Source: Tenacibaculum sp. SG-28
Lineage (GTDB): Bacteria; Bacteroidota; Bacteroidia; Flavobacteriales; Flavobacteriaceae
Reading direction: 5' to 3'
Assembly: GCF_002954385.1 (NCBI RefSeq)
Contig: NZ_MQVY01000003.1
Coordinates: 316,800-357,441 of the forward strand
Length of the DNA stretch: 40,642 nucleotides
Shown here: positions 35,561 to 40,642 of the stretch, one piece after another
Numbering within the stretch: the stretch's first letter is position 1
How the letters are laid out: the number at the start of each line of letters is the position of its first letter
Position numbers and translations under genes: made by a program
The notes under the pieces: generated by a model
What the model was told of the DNA's origin: nothing
Seen by the model: the letters and a program-made list of their open reading frames with translations, nothing else
Database searches by the model: none

Positions 35561-36355
35561 ATGAACAAAACGATATTTGAGATTACAAAAATGGATTGTC
35601 CTTCAGAGGAAAATCTAATCCGAATGAAATTGGACGGAATCTCGAGTATTGTGAATTTGGACTTTGACATTCCCAACCGAAAACTGACTGTTTTTCACAG
35701 CGGAGAAATTGACCAAATCGAAAAATCCGTTCTCGAATTGAATTTAGGCGGAAAGAAAATCTCGACCGAACAAACCGACCAAACGGAATTTAACGAAAAC
35801 TCAAACCAAAAAAAACTACTCTGGACTGTACTCGGAATAAATTTCGCCTTTTTCCTAATCGAAATGACAACTGGAATAATCTCAAAATCAATGGGATTAG
35901 TTGCTGATAGTTTGGATATGCTTGCTGACAGTTTTGTTTACGGAATTAGTTTGTTTGCTGTTGGCGGAACTCTGACAAGAAAAAAACAGATTGCAAAACT
36001 TGCTGGATATTTTCAAATAACACTTGCGATTATTGGATTTGTGGAAGTTTTAAGAAGATTTTTCGGAGACGAGAAAATTCCTGACTTTTCGACAATGATT
36101 ATCGTTTCGATTTTTGCACTTATTGCAAACGGAATTTGTCTCTACATTTTACAAAAGTCAAAAAGTAAAGAAGAAGCTCATATGAAGGCAAGTATGATTT
36201 TCACTTCGAATGACGTGATTATCAATTTAGGAGTAATAATTGCTGGACTTTTGGTAAATTGGTTAAGTTCCAACAAACCTGATTTAATTATCGGAACAAT
36301 CGTTTTTGTTTTGGTAATTCAAGGAGCGTTTAGAATATTAAAATTGAGTAAATAA
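35561..36355 (+). CDS. Cassette 2: CDF-like cation transporter
   Basis: 264 residues. Residues 1-65 resemble a heavy-metal-associated domain but keep only one Cys (ITKMDCPSEENLIRMKL). From about residue 85 on there are six transmembrane helices, with DSLDMLADSFVYGISLFAVGG matching the acidic metal-binding helix of cation diffusion facilitators and TSNDVIINLGVIIAGLLV a later one. It would export a divalent cation such as Zn or Co. As a cassette gene it is a readily transferable metal-tolerance function. The CDF cytoplasmic C-terminal domain is missing. Confidence 0.8.
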   Translation: MNKTIFEITKMDCPSEENLIRMKLDGISSIVNLDFDIPNRKLTVFHSGEIDQIEKSVLELNLGGKKISTEQTDQTEFNENSNQKKLLWTVLGINFAFFLIEMTTGIISKSMGLVADSLDMLADSFVYGISLFAVGGTLTRKKQIAKLAGYFQITLAIIGFVEVLRRFFGDEKIPDFSTMIIVSIFALIANGICLYILQKSKSKEEAHMKASMIFTSNDVIINLGVIIAGLLVNWLSSNKPDLIIGTIVFVLVIQGAFRILKLSK

Positions 36356-36365
36356 ATAAAAAACA

Positions 36366-36501
36366 CTAACCACAACAATGGCTATAAGTAATTGCTTGGG
36401 TTGGTAAGTGCTACTTGGAAAATTCTCCGAATTTTCCTCACCTAGTGCCTTTTTGCTATCTTTAAAACCTTAAGCAACTACTCATAGCCTAACCGTTGTA
36501 G
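36366..36501 (+). repeat. attC-like site 2 (medium class, 136 bp)
   Basis: R'' CTAACCACAAC (36366-36376) and R' GTTGTAG (36495-36501). The arms GGCTATAAGTAATTGCTT (36380-36397) and AAGCAACTACTCATAGCC (36472-36489) pair at 16 of 18 positions. The same left arm recurs in site 5. Confidence 0.85.
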
Positions 36502-36519
36502 CACATTAAGGAAAACCAG

Positions 36520-37227
36520 ATGAAACAAAAATTTCCGATAATATTTATTATTCTATTGATTTTAACTGCTTGTGACTGTCAATACCACTTATCGGGAATT
36601 GTTTTAGACAAATTGACCAAAAAGCCAATTCAAAATGTGGCAATAGGAAAAACGGACACCACTGACTTGGAGAACCCATTTAACAGAAAAACGATTACAA
36701 CTGAAAATGGAGCTTATGAAATTTATGGAGTTGCAGGTAGATGTAATGAAATAACAATGTTCTTCTCTAAAGACGGTTACGAAACTCAAAAAATCATTTT
36801 CCCAAATAACTCAACTGACACGATTTTATTGCAACCTACAACCAAACAACAGGCTGCAATCTTTGACTTTAAGGAAGACTTCGAAATTGTAGAACTTGAA
36901 AAATCAAATGACTATCCTTCATCTGACAAAGACACAACATCTTGCATAAATTGGACTTTGGACAAATTGGAGATTGAAAAGATAATTCAACAATCAAAGC
37001 CAATTAGTGGGCCTGAATGGCACCATTTATTTGGACATTATCCCTGCAGAATTCACGGGAAATTACTTCAAGGTTCGACTGAATTTGAGTATTCGATTAA
37101 TAGTGGTGCTTGGTTTACGGTAAGTTCATCAGATACGACTTTGATGTTTGGAAGTTTTAAAGAAGAGAATAATAAATATTTCCTTGACTCAGCTTGGACA
37201 GAAGAAGAAATGGAAGAAAAAGAATAA
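36520..37227 (+). CDS. Cassette 3: lipoprotein with carboxypeptidase-like regulatory domain
   Basis: 235 residues. Signal peptide with lipobox LILTAC (Cys about 18), so probably lipidated and periplasmic or surface-exposed. Residues about 22-105 form a CarboxypepD_reg-like beta sandwich (YHLSGIVLDKLTKKPIQNVAIG, TENGAYEIYGV). The second half (WTLDKLEIEKIIQQSKPISGPEWHHLF, then GKLLQGSTEFEYSINSGAWF) is a domain seen in other cassette-type proteins but has no known function. Its sequence ends acidic (EEEMEEKE), 4 bp before the R'' region. Confidence 0.78.
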   Translation: MKQKFPIIFIILLILTACDCQYHLSGIVLDKLTKKPIQNVAIGKTDTTDLENPFNRKTITTENGAYEIYGVAGRCNEITMFFSKDGYETQKIIFPNNSTDTILLQPTTKQQAAIFDFKEDFEIVELEKSNDYPSSDKDTTSCINWTLDKLEIEKIIQQSKPISGPEWHHLFGHYPCRIHGKLLQGSTEFEYSINSGAWFTVSSSDTTLMFGSFKEENNKYFLDSAWTEEEMEEKE

Positions 37228-37231
37228 AAAC

Positions 37232-37428
37232 GTGCTACAACACTGTATATAGCAAATAGGGCGTTCGGTGGTTAATGAAAGTTCAGTGCTATATACCAAC
37301 ACCGCCAAATCGTTGATTTGGCTTTTAAAATGAATAAAATAAAAACAAAATACAACGTTTTGGCTCAGTGCAAACTTGAAAGGTTATTGCTTTCTACTGC
37401 CCTACTTGCCATATACTAACCGTTAGCA
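37232..37428 (+). repeat. attC-like site 3 (long class, 197 bp)
   Basis: R'' GTGCTACAAC (37232-37241) and R' GTTAGCA (37422-37428). The arms GTATATAGCAAATAGGGC (37245-37262) and GCCCTACTTGCCATATAC (37399-37416) pair at 16 of 18 positions. The centre holds a perfect 8-bp hairpin GCCAAATC/GATTTGGC (37304-37322) followed by TTTT. Confidence 0.85.
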
Positions 37429-37451
37429 AATATTAGTCGAAAGAACTCCTA

Positions 37452-37886
37452 ATGAAAATAAGAACAGTAAATTACAATTTTTCAATTCTAATAATATTTA
37501 TATTCCTTGTGTTTTCTTGTAATCGGCGATCTAATAATTTGACCGAAAAAAATACAATTTGGGAAAAATTCAAAACAGGAATTGAAAATAAAGATTTAAT
37601 ATATTTAATTAGCAATTCAAAAGACTCAATTATATGTGTTGATTGCATTCCATCAGAGAATGACAAATTGCAAGCGAGTGAACTGATATTTAAAAATCAT
37701 CTTGGAAAATTGTATAACCCTGAACTTATAGGAGGAATGAAATACTCAAATTATAAAACAGATTCTATTATTAGAATAAGTTATAGTTTCGGGAAATTGC
37801 TTGGAAATGAATCGTCAAGTACGATTTATATGTTTGATAAATCTGACGGGAAATACTTATTTACTGGAATGATGACAATACCTTGA
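37452..37886 (+). CDS. Cassette 4: small lipoprotein (duplicate of cassette 7)
   Basis: 144 residues. Lipobox FLVFSC (Cys about 23) after a hydrophobic signal, so a periplasmic or outer-membrane lipoprotein. The mature part has a CVDC pair and a beta-rich second half (SIIRISYSFGKLLG). No family recognised. It is about 93% identical in protein to the cassette 7 gene at 39069, with roughly ten substitutions, so the copies diverged after duplication. Confidence 0.78.
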   Translation: MKIRTVNYNFSILIIFIFLVFSCNRRSNNLTEKNTIWEKFKTGIENKDLIYLISNSKDSIICVDCIPSENDKLQASELIFKNHLGKLYNPELIGGMKYSNYKTDSIIRISYSFGKLLGNESSSTIYMFDKSDGKYLFTGMMTIP

Positions 37887-37900
37887 AATGAAAAAAAACA

Positions 37901-37954
37901 TTTGCTAACACTACCTAAACTGCATTAAAACGCAGCTTAGCCAAACCGTTGCCC
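37901..37954 (+). repeat. attC-like site 4 (short class, 54 bp)
   Basis: R'' TTTGCTAAC (37901-37909) and R' GTTGCCC (37948-37954). Inner arms CTAAACTGC (37915-37923) and GCAGCTTAG (37932-37940) pair with one mismatch around loop ATTAAAAC. The R'' matches the start of its own cassette (GTTAGCAAA), not the R' of this site. Confidence 0.88.
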
Positions 37955-37966
37955 ACAATTTGAGAA

Positions 37967-38419
37967 ATGAGCAGAGTAAAAAACTTTCTGACCGAATTAG
38001 ACGACTATGAATTAGCATATTTTGCAAAATTCAAGCTTCTGACTTATATGAAAGAGACTCAATCGGAAATAAAAGAATATCTGATTGAAAGAAACCTGAA
38101 CGAATCTAAAATTGACCGATTAATTTCCAAAAATCCAAAGTCAAAATTGAATGATGATAGAGTAAGATGTCCACGTTGTTATTCTGATAAATTATTGAAA
38201 AATAAGGTGGAATGGACAAACACTGGTGGTGGAATTGGAATTGGAGACGAAGTAGCAACTTGGGACGGAATTGGTGGACGAGCTACTTATAAATATGAAG
38301 TTATCTGTAATGTTTGTGGAAACTGGTTAGAGGATCCTAATCAGGAAAAACCTTTACCGACTTCAAAAAAAATATTTCACGGAATTTGGGACTTTGTAAT
38401 CGGAGTGTTAAGGGATTAA
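37967..38419 (+). CDS. Cassette 5: small protein with zinc ribbon
   Basis: 150 residues, cytoplasmic. N-terminal helical part (LTELDDYELAYFAKFKLLTYMKE), then a zinc ribbon with CPRC and CNVC about 41 residues apart (VRCPRCYSDKLLKNK and EVICNVCGNWLED), split by a glycine-rich insert (NTGGGIGIGDEVATWDGIGG). The fold is like ribosomal or transcription-factor zinc ribbons; the function is not known. The R'' box begins 4 bp after the stop. Confidence 0.8.
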   Translation: MSRVKNFLTELDDYELAYFAKFKLLTYMKETQSEIKEYLIERNLNESKIDRLISKNPKSKLNDDRVRCPRCYSDKLLKNKVEWTNTGGGIGIGDEVATWDGIGGRATYKYEVICNVCGNWLEDPNQEKPLPTSKKIFHGIWDFVIGVLRD

Positions 38420-38423
38420 AAAC

Positions 38424-38557
38424 TGTGGGCAACAATGGCTATAAGTAATTGCTTAGTGGGTTAAGTTTATGAAAGTTCTTACACATTAAAAAACTCTACT
38501 CTATCGGAAAAATACCTAACTTTAAAAACGCAACTAATCATAGCCAAAACGTTGTAT
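38424..38557 (+). repeat. attC-like site 5 (medium class, 134 bp)
   Basis: R'' TGTGGGCAAC (38424-38433) and R' GTTGTAT (38551-38557). The arms GGCTATAAGTAATTGC (38437-38452) and GCAACTAATCATAGCC (38530-38545) pair at 13 of 16 positions. Its left arm is identical to that of site 2. Confidence 0.85.
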
Positions 38558-38580
38558 GCCATTAATTAAACTCTATTAAG

Positions 38581-38985
38581 ATGAAAGGTGAAAATTGGAT
38601 CAATCTAGATGAAGGAAAAATGAAGCCTGAGGAGTATTTTGATTTGGTAATGAAAGAATTTCCAGAAACTAAACTGGGAATTCTAGAATGGGAATCTGAA
38701 ATGATTCATATGCGAATGGAGACTTTTGCTGAATATACAATTAAGCAGATTGAAAATAATGATATTGATGAACTTAAGCGATGTTTTGAATTTCAAGAAT
38801 CTAAAATTGAGTTGATAAATTCCGAACTGGAAAATGCTCTTAATGTCTCATATTGTGAAGCTTTACTATTAGGAGATGCCGCTGATGAAATGGAAAGAAT
38901 TACTCAATATATGTCGGAAAAACTAAAAGCGGAATATTTTGCTTATCGGAAATACTATCTTGATTTAGTAAAGTCTTCCGAATAA
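38581..38985 (+). CDS. Cassette 6: acidic helical protein, DUF7674-like
   Basis: 134 residues, very acidic, almost all helical, no signal peptide. The pattern YFDLVMKEFPETKLGILEWESE, then YTIKQIENNDIDELKRCFEF and ELENALNVSYCEALLLGD, resembles the DUF7674 group of small proteins often seen with immunity or cargo genes. This is a family resemblance from memory, so the name is tentative. It could be an immunity-type protein; no toxin gene lies beside it in the array. Confidence 0.72.
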   Translation: MKGENWINLDEGKMKPEEYFDLVMKEFPETKLGILEWESEMIHMRMETFAEYTIKQIENNDIDELKRCFEFQESKIELINSELENALNVSYCEALLLGDAADEMERITQYMSEKLKAEYFAYRKYYLDLVKSSE

Positions 38986-38990
38986 GAAAC

Positions 38991-39045
38991 GCCATACAAC
39001 AACACCTAAACTGCATTAAAACGCAGCTTAGCCAAAACGTTAGCA
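38991..39045 (+). repeat. attC-like site 6 (short class, 55 bp)
   Basis: R'' GCCATACAAC (38991-39000) and R' GTTAGCA (39039-39045). It has the same inner core as site 4: CTAAACTGC, loop, GCAGCTTAG. The R'' pairs with GTTGTATG at the start of its own cassette (38551). Confidence 0.87.
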
Positions 39046-39068
39046 AATATTAGTCGAAAGAACTCCAG

Positions 39069-39500
39069 ATGAAAATAATAGTAAATTACAATTTTTCAAT
39101 TCTAATAATATTTATATTCCTTGTGTTTTCTTGTAATCGGCAATCTAATAATTTGACCGAAAAAAGTACAATTTGGGAAAAATTCAAAACAGGAATTGAG
39201 AATAAAGATCTAGTATATTTAATTAGCAATTCAAAAGACTCAATTATATGTGTTAATTGCATTCCATCAGAGAATGACAAATTGCAAGCGAGTGAACTGA
39301 TATTTAAAAATCATCTTGGAAAATTGTATAACCCTGAACTTGTAGGAGGAATGAAATATTCAAATTATATAACAGATTCTATTATTAGAATAAGTTATAG
39401 TTTCGGGAAATTGCTTGGAAATGAATCGTCAAGTACGATTTATATGTTTGATAAATCTGAAGGGAAATACTTATTTACTGGAATGATAACAATACCTTGA
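39069..39500 (+). CDS. Cassette 7: small lipoprotein (duplicate of cassette 4)
   Basis: 143 residues, a near copy of the cassette 4 protein: the same lipobox (FLVFSC), the same stretch NKDLVYLISNSKDSIICV and the same end. Differences include loss of one residue near the N-terminus and CVNC in place of CVDC. Identity covers the whole cassette including leader and attC. A recent cassette duplication, separated from copy 4 by two unrelated cassettes. Confidence 0.78.
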   Translation: MKIIVNYNFSILIIFIFLVFSCNRQSNNLTEKSTIWEKFKTGIENKDLVYLISNSKDSIICVNCIPSENDKLQASELIFKNHLGKLYNPELVGGMKYSNYITDSIIRISYSFGKLLGNESSSTIYMFDKSEGKYLFTGMITIP

Positions 39501-39513
39501 AATGAAAAAAACA

Positions 39514-39567
39514 TTTGCTAACACTACCTAAACTGCATTAAAACGCAGCTTAGCCAAACCGTTGGCA
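39514..39567 (+). repeat. attC-like site 7 (short class, 54 bp)
   Basis: R'' TTTGCTAAC (39514-39522) and R' GTTGGCA (39561-39567), inner core as in site 4. Sequence is identical to site 4 up to CCGTTG and then diverges, marking the crossover at the GTT. Confidence 0.88.
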
Positions 39568-39580
39568 AACATTAAAAAAG

Positions 39581-40111
39581 ATGATTAGAAAACTAATTTT
39601 TACAACTTCAACTTTAATTACAATTTTGTTTTCTTTTCAAAGTGCATTCGGACAAAATTATTCAATATTAAAAGGAAAAGTTATTGATTACAGTACTAAT
39701 CAATATCTTCCAGCCGTAAAAATAGAAACCTTCAATAAAGGAACCTTATTAGATAAAACCGACACAAGTTTAGAAGATGGTTCATTTACATTATCTAATA
39801 AAATGAAGCCGGATAAAATTATAATTTCTTTAAATTATTATTATCCAATAATTATAGAAAACATCAATAAAATTAAAGGAAATGAATTAAATCTTGAAAC
39901 AATTAGATTGATTGAAATTCCTATTACCTTCACCCGTTATTTTTCAAAAAAAGCGGAACGAGAAGGACGAAAAGAAGAAAAAAGGAAATTTAAAAGACTC
40001 GAAGAAGGAATTATTATTAATTCAAATAATCGAAATTATAAAATGAAATTAAAGAAATACAATGACAAATTTGCTTTCTACATTGATTATAAGGATTTTC
40101 AAAAGGATTAA
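39581..40111 (+). CDS. Cassette 8: exported carboxypeptidase-like regulatory domain protein
   Basis: 176 residues with a signal peptide ending SAFGQ (about residue 25). Residues about 27-115 form a CarboxypepD_reg-like sandwich (YSILKGKVIDYSTNQYLPAVKIE, LEDGSFTLSNKMKPDKIIISL). A highly basic stretch follows (KKAEREGRKEEKRKFKRLEE), then a short beta end. It resembles the N-terminal plug extension of TonB-dependent receptors but stands alone. Function unknown. Confidence 0.75.
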   Translation: MIRKLIFTTSTLITILFSFQSAFGQNYSILKGKVIDYSTNQYLPAVKIETFNKGTLLDKTDTSLEDGSFTLSNKMKPDKIIISLNYYYPIIIENINKIKGNELNLETIRLIEIPITFTRYFSKKAEREGRKEEKRKFKRLEEGIIINSNNRNYKMKLKKYNDKFAFYIDYKDFQKD

Positions 40112-40123
40112 ATAATAAAACGA

Positions 40124-40177
40124 TTTGCCAACAACACCTAAACTGCATTAAAACGCAGCTTAGCCAAACCGTTGTAG
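40124..40177 (+). repeat. attC-like site 8 (short class, 54 bp)
   Basis: R'' TTTGCCAAC (40124-40132) and R' GTTGTAG (40171-40177), inner core as in site 4. The R'' is the reverse complement of GTTGGCAAA at the start of its cassette (39561). Confidence 0.88.
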
Positions 40178-40187
40178 CTAATTAAAA

Positions 40188-40622
40188 TTGATTATGAAAT
40201 ACAGTATAACTTTATTTTTACTTTTTGTTAATTTAATATGTTTTTCTCAAAGCATCAAAGAGACTGAGTTAATAGGAAAGTGGCGAGTTGAAAAAATTGT
40301 TGGTAATATTCCCAAAATGCCCAAAAAAGATCAGCAACAAAAGATGGACTTATTGATTAAAGCATTTAAAAACTCTACTTTCGAGTTTAAGAGTAATCAT
40401 ATCTTTAATTTAAATATTAATTTCCCTGAATTGAGGAACATAATGAATAATACTCATTGGAAATTCAAAAGCGAATCATACATAATGATTCAAGAAAAAA
40501 AATATAAAGACGAGAATAAGGATAAATACGAATTAATGGGAATAAAAGTTTTAAGAAAAGAAGGAGGAGTATTTTTTACTATGACGGAATCTCCATTTGT
40601 TCTTAAAATGAAGAAAAACTAG
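40188..40622 (+). CDS. Cassette 9: exported lipocalin-like protein
   Basis: 144 residues with a signal peptide (ending ICFSQ, about residue 21). The start of the mature part, KETELIGKWRVEKIVGN, then STFEFKSNHIFNLNI and THWKFKSESYIMIQ, is the pattern of lipocalin-like beta-barrels common in Bacteroidota. The end FTMTESPFVLKMKKN fits. Its stop codon TAG (40620-40622) lies inside the R'' box of its own attC site. Ligand unknown. Confidence 0.76.
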   Translation: MIMKYSITLFLLFVNLICFSQSIKETELIGKWRVEKIVGNIPKMPKKDQQQKMDLLIKAFKNSTFEFKSNHIFNLNINFPELRNIMNNTHWKFKSESYIMIQEKKYKDENKDKYELMGIKVLRKEGGVFFTMTESPFVLKMKKN

Positions 40623-40642
40623 CTACAACACTTCCTAAACTG
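40620..40642 (+). repeat. attC-like site 9, truncated by window edge
   Basis: R'' TAGCTACAAC (40620-40629) is the exact reverse complement of GTTGTAGCTA at 40171. It is followed by CACTTCCTAAACTG, the left arm of the short class. Confidence 0.8.

Larger units (their letters stand above)
34647..40642 (+). mobile_element. Integron-like gene cassette array, nine cassettes, continues past window edge
   Basis: Nine units lie head to tail, each one gene plus an attC-like site. Unit limits (cut between G and TT): 34647-35528, 35529-36495, 36496-37422, 37423-37948, 37949-38551, 38552-39039, 39040-39561, 39562-40171 and 40172 to beyond the edge. In each, the first 8-10 bases are the reverse complement of the bases ending at the unit's own R'' AAC; for example unit 3 begins TTGTAGCAC and ends GTGCTACAAC. 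All genes are on the plus strand. No integrase gene is in the window, so it is a CALIN (cluster of attC sites lacking an integrase) or its integrase is elsewhere. Confidence 0.85.

Noticed and set aside
37915..40160. CRISPR-like array: a roughly 30-bp sequence recurs at sites 4, 6, 7 and 8
   Set aside because: Intervals are about 500-1100 bp, contain complete genes, and the repeat is a hairpin core of attC-like sites. No cas genes are nearby.

Overview
The window looks like a piece of a Flavobacteriaceae (Bacteroidota) chromosome. Evidence for this: it is AT-rich; promoters fit the Bacteroidota pattern (-7 box TAnnTTTG with an upstream TTG or TTTG) and Shine-Dalgarno sequences are poor; and lineage-typical genes occur, namely an IPExxVDY protein between rnc and pyk, a DUF3575 barrel, DUF3526 ABC permeases, and the ctaB-coxIII-coxIII-coxIV-SCO-DUF420 cluster.

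Layout. 1-180: tRNA-Leu and tRNA-Gly on the minus strand. 343-5368: cytochrome oxidase assembly and subunit operon(s). 5.5-9.1 kb: a TolC-type porin, tsaB, an MscS channel and a small MORN-like secreted protein. 9.1-14.8 kb: housekeeping block rnhA, purN, acpP, fabF, rnc, IPExxVDY and pyk. 14.8-19.4 kb: DUF3575 barrel, a large M28 peptidase with a membrane domain, a CBS-pair protein, a small Cys-cluster protein and a short Ssb. 19.5-26.1 kb: a metal-homeostasis block with a CEIC-motif protein, an ABC ATPase, two DUF3526 permeases, a Zur/Fur regulator and, divergent from it, merC-folE-iota carbonic anhydrase-unknown behind a palindrome that overlaps the -7 box. 26.3-32.9 kb: an RND efflux operon whose outer-membrane protein is fused to an N-terminal periplasmic-binding-protein-like domain. 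33.0-33.8 kb: a LuxR-type regulator.

The most unusual part is 34.65 kb to the right edge. It is a head-to-tail array of nine small promoter-poor genes, each followed by an imperfect inverted repeat, and it has the logic of integron gene cassettes. Every unit starts with (G)TT plus a variable stretch, and that stretch is the reverse complement of the unit's own end (...AAC), not of the neighbouring unit. Three structural classes of attC-like site are present (about 195, 135 and 54 bp). One cassette occurs twice, and the limits of its duplication fall at the GTT. No integrase gene lies in the window. The left end has a promoter and a near-perfect palindrome; the array runs off the right end.

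A second pattern is technical but matters for reading the annotation. Eight genes (coxIII, rnhA, IPExxVDY, ABC ATPase, ABC permease, the fourth gene of the zinc operon, and the TolC fusion twice) are broken by apparent single-base deletions, mostly in homopolymers. All are consistent with uncorrected consensus deletions, so these genes are annotated across the frameshift.
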